A model generated the notes under the pieces. It did no database searches, was not told the DNA's origin, and was given only the letters and a program-made list of their open reading frames with translations. Below are positions 43,506 to 51,143 of a stretch of DNA of 64,000 bases, piece after piece; the first letter of the stretch is position 1, and the number at the start of each line of letters is the position of its first letter. The position numbers were made by a program, and so were the translations under genes. Source of the DNA: Kaustia mangrovi (GTDB lineage: Bacteria > Pseudomonadota > Alphaproteobacteria > Rhizobiales > Im1); NCBI RefSeq assembly GCF_015482775.1, contig NZ_CP058214.1, positions 3,338,501 through 3,402,500 on the forward strand. The letters are read 5' to 3'.

Positions 43506-44318
43506 TCTCAGACGCCCCCAGATCTTCGGTTCGATATATCTTCGGTAGTAGTCGGGCATGGAGTATTTCCGGCTCCCCTTGAGATGCAGCACCTTCGCGC
43601 GCGGCGAGAACAGGCGCCATCTCAGCATGCTGCCGTCGGGTGTGAAGTTGTAGACATGCGTCGGCAGATACTTGATCACGATGTCGCCCCAGTCCGCATA
43701 GCGGGGTCGATCTACATCGAGCGCCGGAGCGCCGAGCATACGGGCCAGAACCGGCTGCTCGCCCTCCCAGGCATAGGCGGCCGGATCGAGCGCTTCGAAG
43801 GCCCCGACATATCGGTCGAAGAAATCCATGACGCGACCCTTGGCGCTCAGGTTCGCGACATAGAAGCCGACATTGATGGGCACTCGTCGCTTTCGACGTA
43901 TCGTGAAGGCGAGATTGAAATCGTCCTTCAGGATCTCGTCGAACCTGCGGAACAGAAGCATGTCGGTGTCGATGAAGACCATGTACCCATCGTCGGGCGC
44001 GCGCTCGACGGAGTCCCGATACTGCCGCACCCGGGAAAGCATGAGCTGGTTCATGTCGACATGGATCTGTTCCACGCGGGTTCGGTCAGGCAGTCGGATA
44101 TCGTTTGACACTCTGTCGGTGAGAAGCACGATATCAGCCTCCGGGTAGGTCTGGCTGATAGACCGTGTCGCCATCGAGATCATCTGGTGCGTCTGATCTC
44201 CGCCGCCGGCGATGCGATCACGCACTTTCTGTTCGTGGCGCGCCCTTACGCGGGCGTTGTCAAACGCACCCCCTTCCACGCCTCCAAAGGCGTGGAACAT
44301 CACAAATGTGATCTTCAC
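43497..44318 (-). CDS. Glycosyltransferase-like moron gene
   Basis: The roughly 273-residue protein has a nucleotide-sugar-transferase layout: ADIVLLTDRVSND, then YMVFIDTDMLLF, a DxD-type metal motif with the hydrophobic flank typical of GT-A folds, and PINVGFYVANLSA. It runs opposite to the tail operon with its own terminator, a classic moron. A GTG at 44318 after GGGGGG is used as start; an ATG at 44351 in frame is the alternative. It may alter host surface polysaccharide; the substrate is unknown. Confidence 0.7.
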   Translation of the reverse strand: MKITFVMFHAFGGVEGGAFDNARVRARHEQKVRDRIAGGGDQTHQMISMATRSISQTYPEADIVLLTDRVSNDIRLPDRTRVEQIHVDMNQLMLSRVRQYRDSVERAPDDGYMVFIDTDMLLFRRFDEILKDDFNLAFTIRRKRRVPINVGFYVANLSAKGRVMDFFDRYVGAFEALDPAAYAWEGEQPVLARMLGAPALDVDRPRYADWGDIVIKYLPTHVYNFTPDGSMLRWRLFSPRAKVLHLKGSRKYSMPDYYRRYIEPKIWGRLRRG

Positions 44319-44500
44319 TTTCGTGGCCCCCCGGCCGCCTGCTCTCTCCATCCAATGGAGGAAATTTAGCAATCGAATAAAACTGTCTTCAACCCTTGGT
44401 GGCGTTCTGTCGCAGGCCGGCAGCGCCGGCGCGACGCTTTCGTTGCTCTTTGACGCATCTGAGGATATTGTGATGCAAACGAAGACAGGAGCGACGTCTG

Positions 44501-45520
44501 ATGCACCGGATCGACGGACAAGGCGCGACACAAGACAACCGGTTCACGAAGGGCAACCCGAGCACCGGGCAGATCGCGACCGTCGTCACCGACGACTGGC
44601 TCAATGACGTCCAGGAAGCCATCTGTGCTGTTATCGAAGCTGCCGGCATCACCCTCGAAAAGGGCGACTACAGCCAGCTTCTGGAGGCCATTCAGGCCTT
44701 GTTCGATCCGCAGGTCGACCTCTCCGCCTTTGTGAAGAAGGGCGGCGACGTCATGTCCGGCGCCCTTACCATCAATCTCGCCACGGCGGGGCTGCCGCTC
44801 AAGCTGCAGCGCGGAGACAACGGCGTCGTGGCCGTCATGTTCGCCGACACCGACACGACGAAGTATTTCGGCATGAACGGGTCCGGCGACTTCGTCGTTG
44901 CCAACCAGGCCAACCTCAGCGATGGCAAACCGGTCTGGCACGACGGCAACATCGGGCCACGGATCAGCGCTCTGGTCGAGGACGCGACGCCCGATCTCGA
45001 CGACTATCTGGCGACGAGCGCAGGCAAGAAGGCGAAGATCCGATCCATCCTCAGCGCGGTTGGCCAGGCGCCTACGGTGATCCTTGAGGATCACAAAAAC
45101 GAGGGCACTGCGGGCGGCACCTTCAATTCCGGAGCATGGCGGATCCGGGATCTCGGTGCGATCCGGAATGTCGACAATCTGGCGACGGTTTCCAACAACG
45201 AATTCACCCTTCCCGCCGGCTCCTACTACATCGAGTTCGATGCTCCGGCCTTCGATGTCGGGCGCCACAAGGCCAGGCTCTATAACGTGACCGATGGCGC
45301 AACGGCCATCGAGGGCACTGCGGCGCGCACCGGCAACGCGGGCTCCGCCGACAACCCGACGACGCGGTCGTTCGGCGGCGGCTATGTCAGCATCGCCGCG
45401 ACAACGACGTTCCGTGTCGAGCACCGCTGCGAAGGGTCGCGGTCGACGGACGGGTTCGGCGAATATGCCGGTTGGGGCACTGAGGTCTACAGCCGCGTGC
45501 GGATCTGGCCGTTGCCGTGA
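44501..45520 (+). CDS. Tail fibre protein
   Basis: The 339-residue protein starts MHRIDGQGATQDNRFTKGNP and contains TDDWLNDVQEAICAVIEAAGI, the N-terminal base-attachment pattern of many phage tail fibres. The segment DVMSGALTINL is a common fibre repeat unit. The C-terminal half has an unrelated beta-rich, jelly-roll-like profile (about 195-339). It is a likely receptor-binding protein. Confidence 0.85.
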   Translation: MHRIDGQGATQDNRFTKGNPSTGQIATVVTDDWLNDVQEAICAVIEAAGITLEKGDYSQLLEAIQALFDPQVDLSAFVKKGGDVMSGALTINLATAGLPLKLQRGDNGVVAVMFADTDTTKYFGMNGSGDFVVANQANLSDGKPVWHDGNIGPRISALVEDATPDLDDYLATSAGKKAKIRSILSAVGQAPTVILEDHKNEGTAGGTFNSGAWRIRDLGAIRNVDNLATVSNNEFTLPAGSYYIEFDAPAFDVGRHKARLYNVTDGATAIEGTAARTGNAGSADNPTTRSFGGGYVSIAATTTFRVEHRCEGSRSTDGFGEYAGWGTEVYSRVRIWPLP

Positions 45521-45798
45521 TGGCTGTCTCGCTCAAGGAACAGATCGCTGAGGTCGAGCGCGAGGTCCGCCTCCGCGAGAAGGTCTATGGCGATCAAGTC
45601 AAGGCCGGGACGATGAAGAAGGAACACGCCGACTATCACCTGTCGGCGATGCGCGATGTCCACCGGCTGCTCTGCCATATCCGCGAGGTCGGCGGGATCG
45701 TGAAGGGGATCTTCGACGGGGGCGACAATCCGCATCCGGTTGAGCTCGTCGTCAAGCACGGAGACGAGCGGGTCACGTATCGCAGGGTCGACGAATAG
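45520..45798 (+). CDS. Phage hypothetical protein
   Basis: The 92-residue helical protein (LKEQIAEVEREVRLREKVYG) is of a type often encoded between fibre and lysis genes. No known motif. Its ATG overlaps the fibre stop. Confidence 0.65.
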   Translation: MAVSLKEQIAEVEREVRLREKVYGDQVKAGTMKKEHADYHLSAMRDVHRLLCHIREVGGIVKGIFDGGDNPHPVELVVKHGDERVTYRRVDE

Positions 45799-45818
45799 CC
45801 AGGGGGCATCGGGCGGAC

Positions 45819-46175
45819 ATGACGGACAAGGACCCGTTGGCGGCAAAGCTGTCCGGTCAATTGGAGATCCTGATCAAGACCTTCGAGCGCTCGAACGACG
45901 AGGCCCGGAAGTCGCGGAAGGCGATCTACGACCGTATCAACCTCATCTCCGACCGCCTCAACAACATGTCGGAGCGGATCACGGTTCTGGAAGCGCGCAT
46001 GGGCCATGTCGAGACCGACGTGCAGGACATTGCGCCCGTCGTGAACCGTGCAAAGAAGCTGGAGAGCGGCGGCAAAGGCGCTCTTGCAGCGCTCGGCATC
46101 GTCATGACCGCCGCCGGTGGGCTCCTGGTCTATTTCGGCGACATCATCAGGGACCGCCTCTTCGGCGGATCATAG
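45819..46175 (+). CDS. Coiled-coil protein with C-terminal membrane helix
   Basis: The 118-residue protein has a coiled coil (about 10-75) and one C-terminal transmembrane helix (ALAALGIVMTAAGGLLVYFG) followed by a short basic tail. It precedes the endolysin gene, so a holin or holin-like role is possible. It resembles DUF1515-type proteins of rhizobial phages. Confidence 0.6.
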   Translation: MTDKDPLAAKLSGQLEILIKTFERSNDEARKSRKAIYDRINLISDRLNNMSERITVLEARMGHVETDVQDIAPVVNRAKKLESGGKGALAALGIVMTAAGGLLVYFGDIIRDRLFGGS

Positions 46176-46187
46176 GAGGACAGATCG

Positions 46188-47036
46188 GTGAAGACCAACT
46201 TCGACCGCTCCCTCGAACTCACGCTCGCTTGGGAAGGCGGCGCCGTCCATCATCCCAAGGATCCGGGAGGCCGCACCAACCGCGGGGTTACACAGCGCAC
46301 CTATGACCGCTACCGGCGGGATCGAAACCGGCCCCGGAAGGACGTCTTCCAGATCGCGCCGGCGGAGGTCGCCGACATCTACCGGTCGATGTACTGGAAC
46401 CTGGTCAAGGGCGACCAGCTCCCCGCCGGGGCCGACTACGCTGTGTTCGACTATGCGGTGAACTCAGGCCCGGGCCGTGCCGCGCGCGCCCTGCAGAAGA
46501 TCGTCGGCGCCCGTGTCGACGGCATCATCGGCCCTGAAACAGTCGATCTCACCCGCGAGGCCTATGCACGCGATCCCGTCGCTCTGGTCGAGGCGATCTG
46601 CGAGGAACGGTATCGCTTCGTCCGCTCTCTCAAGACGTGGAAGACGTTCGGTCGCGGCTGGAAGCGGCGCATCATGGGCGAGACCATGGGTGCCCAGTCC
46701 GGCGATATCGGCGTCATCGACTATGCGTCCGACATGGCGGAGCGCGCCGCGGCCAAGGTGCGGAGCCCGGAGCTGCCGCTGCCGAAGAAGCCGACCATGG
46801 GCAAGGCCGACCCCGAGGACGTCGCTATCAGCCGTACTCCCGAAGGCGTCGGCGCCGGCACCACGGTTGTCGGCGGCATCGGTGCCGCTGCCGCTACGGC
46901 GGCGGAGAAGATCCAGGACCTCACCGGGATCTCCGACATCGCGCTCTATGCCTTTGTCGGCCTCACCGTCGTGGCGGCAATCTCGACTGTCGGGGTCATG
47001 ATGGTGCGGGCCCGTAGGGGAGAGGCGGCGGCATGA
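46188..47036 (+). CDS. Endolysin, GH108 family, with C-terminal membrane anchor
   Basis: The 282-residue protein has a GH108 N-terminal domain (Glu16 in AWEGG; GGRTNRGVTQRTYD), then a PG_binding_3 domain (ALQKIVGARVDGIIGPETVD), a Pro/Gly linker and a C-terminal transmembrane helix (IALYAFVGLTVVAAISTVGVMM). It cuts the glycan strand of peptidoglycan. The helix at the C-terminus is unusual and may tether the enzyme. It starts with GTG after GGAGGACAGATCG. Confidence 0.9.
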   Translation: MKTNFDRSLELTLAWEGGAVHHPKDPGGRTNRGVTQRTYDRYRRDRNRPRKDVFQIAPAEVADIYRSMYWNLVKGDQLPAGADYAVFDYAVNSGPGRAARALQKIVGARVDGIIGPETVDLTREAYARDPVALVEAICEERYRFVRSLKTWKTFGRGWKRRIMGETMGAQSGDIGVIDYASDMAERAAAKVRSPELPLPKKPTMGKADPEDVAISRTPEGVGAGTTVVGGIGAAAATAAEKIQDLTGISDIALYAFVGLTVVAAISTVGVMMVRARRGEAAA

Positions 47037-47290
47037 CGGTCATCCTCGCAGCGCTGAACTGGTTCGTGACCTCACCGATCGGTCGCGCATTGGGCCTTAT
47101 CGCGGCTGCGCTCGCCGGTGTCGCCATCATCTTCTTCAAGGGCAAGAGCGCGGGGCGCGAAGCAGAACGCCGCAAGGCGTCGGAACGGACCCTGCGCGAG
47201 GTCAAGAGGTATCGCAATGTACAGGAGCGCAATCGCCGCCTGTCTGATGGTGAGCTTCGTGACAGGCTGCGCAAATGGTCCAGTCGCTGA
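47033..47290 (+). CDS. i-spanin, Rz-like
   Basis: The 85-residue protein has an N-terminal transmembrane helix (LGLIAAALAGVAIIFF) and a basic coiled-coil periplasmic tail, the Rz layout. Its gene holds the o-spanin gene in another frame. It fuses inner and outer membranes together with Rz1 at lysis. Confidence 0.8.
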   Translation: MTVILAALNWFVTSPIGRALGLIAAALAGVAIIFFKGKSAGREAERRKASERTLREVKRYRNVQERNRRLSDGELRDRLRKWSSR

Positions 47291-47429
47291 CGATTGGTGC
47301 CTGACGAGCTCGCCAGACGATCTCAGTCCCGCCGTGATCGAGCGGATGTCGCGTGACGAACTGCTCAAGGCGCTCGATCACAACGAGTACGGCGCCCGGC
47401 GCTGCGGCTGGGAGATGCCCGCCAATTGA
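47217..47429 (+). CDS. o-spanin, Rz1-like lipoprotein nested in Rz
   Basis: The 70-residue protein begins MYRSAIAACLMVSFVTGC; VTGC is a lipobox with acylated Cys18. The frame is +1 relative to Rz, and the genes overlap by 74 bp. This embedded arrangement is typical of phage spanin pairs. AAGAGG precedes the ATG. Confidence 0.82.
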   Translation: MYRSAIAACLMVSFVTGCANGPVADDWCLTSSPDDLSPAVIERMSRDELLKALDHNEYGARRCGWEMPAN

Positions 47430-47431
47430 AA

Positions 47432-47455
47432 GAGGCGCCCGGATCCGGGCGCCTC
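47432..47455. terminator. Palindromic terminator at the end of the late operon
   Basis: The 24-bp perfect palindrome has arms GAGGCGCCCGGA and TCCGGGCGCCTC. It separates the late plus-strand operon from the minus-strand early operon. A true U-run is missing; AAAAAATT follows 11 bp later. Confidence 0.6.
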
Positions 47456-47481
47456 CGATCAGGTCGAAAAAATTAACATGC

Positions 47482-47742
47482 CTATTCGGCGGTGCTGAGG
47501 ATCCTCCGGATCTCGGCGACGGCCGTCCTGGTCTCCGCGTCGGCGAGTCTCGCACGGTTCGGATCGAGCGGCAGGATCTTCGCGACGGCGCGCAGGGTAT
47601 CGATGGAGATCTCGACCGTCTCCGCATTAGTGGTTTCCGCTTCCGCAGCCGACGTCTTCGCATCAACGACATTCTTGTCGTCGCCAGTTTCGGCGGCCTT
47701 GTCGGTCTTGTCCTGGTCGGCCTTCGCCTGTGTCTTCGCCAT
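47482..47742 (-). CDS. Small acidic phage protein
   Basis: The 86-residue protein has an Ala/Lys/Asp-rich N-terminus and a C-terminal helical pair. The start at 47742 has GGAGG 7 nt upstream; the alternative ATG at 47748 is too close to it. It is the last gene of the minus-strand operon. No known motif. Confidence 0.55.
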   Translation of the reverse strand: MAKTQAKADQDKTDKAAETGDDKNVVDAKTSAAEAETTNAETVEISIDTLRAVAKILPLDPNRARLADAETRTAVAEIRRILSTAE

Positions 47743-47744
47743 GG

Positions 47745-47996
47745 TCATACCTCCTTTGGCGCTTGGTATCGTGTCATCCGGCGCTCGGCGCGATCCGCCA
47801 TTGATCGTCGGATGCCGCGGGAAGGGTGGCCGAGATGCCAGCCACCGCAATGCGGGCAGTGATAGGCCTGCAGATCTCCGGCACTGACCGTGCCCCTACC
47901 GATCATTTTCGACCGAGCGCGGAGCGCGGCCCGGATCGTCGGATGACGCTGCTTCCGGCTGCAGCGCTTCCTGCGCAGCCTCCGTTTCGATGCCAT
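47745..47996 (-). CDS. Small basic zinc-finger-like phage protein
   Basis: The 83-residue protein has a strongly basic N-terminus (RRLRRKRCSRKQRHP) and YHCPHCGGWHLGH, a CPHC pair with nearby His residues. AAGGAG lies 6 nt before the ATG at 47996. It overlaps the upstream gene in another frame by 101 bp. Nucleic-acid binding is plausible. Confidence 0.65.
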   Translation of the reverse strand: MASKRRLRRKRCSRKQRHPTIRAALRARSKMIGRGTVSAGDLQAYHCPHCGGWHLGHPSRGIRRSMADRAERRMTRYQAPKEV

Positions 47997-48174
47997 TGCC
48001 AGCTCCTTTCGAAATCTCGCGCTTGCGGACAGCCTCGATATTCATCGCCGCGATGAGGTGGATACGGGCCGCCTGGTGCTTCTCGCGTGCCGTGTCGGTA
48101 TCGCCCCTGATCAGGTAGCCCAGCGCATCCGTCGCGTAGTGCTGGGCGGCGACACGGTGCTCATCCGGTGTCAT
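47896..48174 (-). CDS. Phage hypothetical protein
   Basis: The 92-residue protein begins MTPDEHRVAAQHYATDAL and is helical with an acidic tail. AGGAG precedes the ATG at 48174, so it is likely translated despite the 101-bp overlap with the next gene. The ATG overlaps the stop of the GcrA-like gene. No known domain. Confidence 0.6.
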   Translation of the reverse strand: MTPDEHRVAAQHYATDALGYLIRGDTDTAREKHQAARIHLIAAMNIEAVRKREISKGAGNGIETEAAQEALQPEAASSDDPGRAPRSVENDR

Positions 48175-48371
48175 TCGTCGGTCTCCTTCTCGTCCGGCCT
48201 GATCGCCATTGCGGCGTGCTCCCGGCAGTAGCGGCGCTGCAGCAGCGACGACGGCGAGTTCGTCACCGTCGCCCCGCACCACGTCGCGGTGCCGTCCCGG
48301 ACATCCCCGGTCAGCCAGTGGCAGCATCCGACCGGGGGATAGTCCGGTGGCGACCATGCGCTGCCGCCCAT
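48171..48371 (-). CDS. GcrA C-terminal-like zinc mini-protein
   Basis: The 66-residue protein contains CCHWLTGDVRDGTATWCG and YCREHAAMA. The spacing C-x-W-x-x-G-D … C-G … Y-C-x-x-H is that of the C-terminal sigma-interacting module of the alphaproteobacterial regulator GcrA. The DNA-binding N-terminus of GcrA is missing. The start at 48371 has GGAGGG upstream. It could mimic GcrA and compete for sigma-70 or tune host cell-cycle transcription. This is inference from pattern only. Confidence 0.7.
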   Translation of the reverse strand: MGGSAWSPPDYPPVGCCHWLTGDVRDGTATWCGATVTNSPSSLLQRRYCREHAAMAIRPDEKETDE

Positions 48372-48375
48372 GGCG

Positions 48376-50034
48376 TCACCCTCCAATCGGCTCGGCGACA
48401 CCGTCGTCGATCCAGTAGGAGTGTCCGGCACCCTTCGCGGCGAGGTCGGGAACGTCCTTGCGGTCCGGCATCGTCATGCAGACAATCGCCGGCATCTTGA
48501 TCGTCCCGAGAAGCCGCATCAGACCGCGCCGGCCGGACCGGTCCAGCGTGTCGGCGGCATCGATCACGAGGCAGGCGGATCCATCGAGCTCGGCGAAGGC
48601 CGCCTGCAGCACGATGCGGGCCCGCAGCGCGTGGCCGGCGGAGCACAGCTTCATCGGCCAGTCCGCATAGGTGACGGAGAGATCGTCCTGCACCTTCACC
48701 GGCAGCCAGTCCGCCGCCTCACAGATCTGTGCGAGCCGGCCGTTCATGTCGGCAACAGCATCGCGCAGCTTCCGCAGACGGAGACCGTCCGGAGCCAGGA
48801 GCGCCTGGACATCCGCATTGCTCTGGATGCTGTTGTGGATGCGATCCGCGCTTGACTTCGCCTTGAACGCGGCGATCCGGGCTTCCGCATACCGGGCATT
48901 CTCGCGCGCGGCCTCGACGTCGTCGCCGCCGCCGTCGTCGACGGTCGCCTCATCGAGCGTCTTCTGAGCCGCTTCCGCGTCGGCGAGATCGCGGTTGAGA
49001 TCGGCGAGCGTCTTCTGAGCCGCCGAAACTTTGGCGCAGGCCTCGTCATGAGCCGCCTTCGCCTTGGCGATGGCTTCGTGGCGCCGCTTCTTCTCGTCGT
49101 CGCCGATCTGTTCCGGCTTCGCGAGGCGGACGGGGGAACGCTTGACGACGACGGGGGACCCGCAATGCGGACAGGGCATCATGTGATCGTCGACCGGCAC
49201 CACTGGCAGGTCGGCGAGCGCCTTCTCTGTCGCCCGAACCTTCTCGCGAAGACCGTCGATTACCGTTTCCTGGTCGGCGATCTCGGCGCGGAGGTCGTCG
49301 GCCTTGCCGGCCTTCGCCTCCAGGCGTTCCCGCTCGTCATTGCTGATGGCTGTCGCCGCGATGGCGGCCTCCAGAAACTCCCGGGCCTCCGTTGCCGCGG
49401 CCTGGAGGCTTTCCTCCGAGGCGCCTTCGAGGTCCGTCGCCCAATTGTCGGGCAGCCAGCGTTCCGCCTTGTTCGATCCGTAGCGGGTGCCGGTGATCCC
49501 CTCCCATTGCCCCTTGAGGCGGATACCGGTTTCCTTCGCATGGGCTGCGGCGTTGTCCCAGCCATTGGCCTCGATGCTGGACCAGATCTTGTCGGCAACG
49601 CTGGCGCCGACGCCGATCCTGTCGAGCGCAGCCTCCAGATCCTCGCGCGTCGGCGTCGCCTTGAGATATTCGATGAGGACGGCGGAGGCCTGTTTGGTGT
49701 CCATGTCGGCAAGGCTCTTCATGCCGACCGCGTAGGGCGTCGCCGAGGGCGGGGTGCCTTCCGTCGTGACAGTGGCGCGGGGATACTCGACGCTGACATG
49801 GCCGGCCTCCGCTGTCACGGTGACAAGCCCCTTGGGGGATCCGGAATGCACGAAGGCGCCGGCCTCGCTCTTCTTGACGCCGCTGATCGGCACCGGGTCG
49901 CCGGTAAGCGCGGCGGCAAGCGCATGGGCCAGCGACGTCTTGCCGGCCCCGTTCGGTCCGCAGACAAGCGCGGTGGCCGAGATGTCGATCTCGGCGCGCC
50001 GCAGCCTGCGGAAGTTCTCGACTGAAATCCGCAT
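48376..50034 (-). CDS. RecF/SMC-like ATPase with zinc hook
   Basis: The 552-residue protein has Walker A CGPNGAGKTS (25-34), two coiled-coil arms around MPCPHCGSPV (a Rad50-like zinc hook near residue 290), and a C-terminal Walker B-like CLVIDAADTLDRS. It is a Rad50/SbcC-type ATPase, probably partner of the nuclease encoded upstream in the same operon, in phage end processing and recombination. It overlaps the annealing-type gene by one base. Confidence 0.85.
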   Translation of the reverse strand: MRISVENFRRLRRAEIDISATALVCGPNGAGKTSLAHALAAALTGDPVPISGVKKSEAGAFVHSGSPKGLVTVTAEAGHVSVEYPRATVTTEGTPPSATPYAVGMKSLADMDTKQASAVLIEYLKATPTREDLEAALDRIGVGASVADKIWSSIEANGWDNAAAHAKETGIRLKGQWEGITGTRYGSNKAERWLPDNWATDLEGASEESLQAAATEAREFLEAAIAATAISNDERERLEAKAGKADDLRAEIADQETVIDGLREKVRATEKALADLPVVPVDDHMMPCPHCGSPVVVKRSPVRLAKPEQIGDDEKKRRHEAIAKAKAAHDEACAKVSAAQKTLADLNRDLADAEAAQKTLDEATVDDGGGDDVEAARENARYAEARIAAFKAKSSADRIHNSIQSNADVQALLAPDGLRLRKLRDAVADMNGRLAQICEAADWLPVKVQDDLSVTYADWPMKLCSAGHALRARIVLQAAFAELDGSACLVIDAADTLDRSGRRGLMRLLGTIKMPAIVCMTMPDRKDVPDLAAKGAGHSYWIDDGVAEPIGG

Positions 50035-51143
50035 CAGAACAGATCCTCATCCTTGCTGTCGTCGGTGCTGCCGGCATCGGGCCCGGCCATGGCGGGCGCA
50101 TCGTCACCGGTCCCGCCCTCGTCGGGTTCCGCGATCTCCCCGGTCTCCGGATCGTGCTCCGGCTCGGTGAGCTCCGCCTCCGGTGCGGGCTCAGCCTTCT
50201 TCGGCTTCTCGTCCGCCTTTTTCGTCTCTGTCTTGCTCTCCGCCTTCGGCTTGTCGGCCTTGGTCTTCGGAGCGTCCTTCCCGGTCGCCTTCTTCGGCGG
50301 CTCCGGCTCCGCCAACTGCCGGGCGCCGAAGACCTCGCCGACGGTTGTCAGCCCGTCCTTGAGCGAGGTGTAGACGCCCTGGAGGGTGACGAGCTCGTCG
50401 GGGACGATCTGTTTCAGGGGGTGCCCCAGATACTGTTCAAGCTGTTCGGAGCTGACATCGAGCTTGCCGAACGCGGCGACCATCTTCTTGATGCGGTCCC
50501 CGATGGGCTCCTTGCCGTCGCCGGCAATGGTGCGCCGGCACTGCGCGACGGCGGCGTCCTTGAGATCGTCGGGCAGTATCGCGAGGATCCGGGCGCGGAG
50601 ACGTCGAGCGCCCATATTGGCGGTGATCTCGTAGATATCGCGTTGCTGTGTCAGCGACCGGCTGCCGCCTTTGGTGTCGCGGATATGCCGGACCGTGAAC
50701 CTCTGCGTCGAGATCGTGTTGGTCTCCAGATCCCACGCATAGGCCTCCATTTCGGAGAGGCCGTCGCGATTTGAGAGTTCCCGGAGCCCGTAGTCGACAT
50801 TGCCCCAGCACCGTGCCAGCTCTTCGGCCAGCCGGATCGACGGACCGCTGACGTCTTCGCCGCCGCGCTTGTAGGAGTAAATCGAGCTTTCGGCCAGGCC
50901 GGGCCGCATGCAGGCATTGAGCGCGCGCTCCCATGCCGAATAGGGGTCGCGCGGGAAGCGCTGGGCGATCAGCAGCTTCGCCTGCGCCTCAGCGACGGCG
51001 CGGCTGCTTTCGATCTCCACGGTGCCGGCGGCAAGCGATTTGTCGCGGCTCCGCTCGAACGGGTTATGGGGCCGTTCGTCCTGTTGGACGAGAACGGGCG
51101 CCTTGGTCTCTTCGGTGGCGGCGACATCAGTCGACTGGGCCAT
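50034..51143 (-). CDS. Recombination (annealing-type) phage protein
   Basis: The 369-residue protein belongs to a conserved phage family with RLAEELARCWGNVDYGLREL, EAYAWDLETNT and ITANMGARRLRARILAILPDDL. The C-terminal 90 residues are a low-complexity Lys/Pro/Glu tail, as in single-strand-annealing proteins. Placement between a PD-(D/E)XK nuclease and an SMC-like ATPase suggests a role like RecT/Red-beta. No enzymatic motif proves it. Start at 51143; the frame extends upstream to 51380 without conservation. Confidence 0.7.
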   Translation of the reverse strand: MAQSTDVAATEETKAPVLVQQDERPHNPFERSRDKSLAAGTVEIESSRAVAEAQAKLLIAQRFPRDPYSAWERALNACMRPGLAESSIYSYKRGGEDVSGPSIRLAEELARCWGNVDYGLRELSNRDGLSEMEAYAWDLETNTISTQRFTVRHIRDTKGGSRSLTQQRDIYEITANMGARRLRARILAILPDDLKDAAVAQCRRTIAGDGKEPIGDRIKKMVAAFGKLDVSSEQLEQYLGHPLKQIVPDELVTLQGVYTSLKDGLTTVGEVFGARQLAEPEPPKKATGKDAPKTKADKPKAESKTETKKADEKPKKAEPAPEAELTEPEHDPETGEIAEPDEGGTGDDAPAMAGPDAGSTDDSKDEDLF

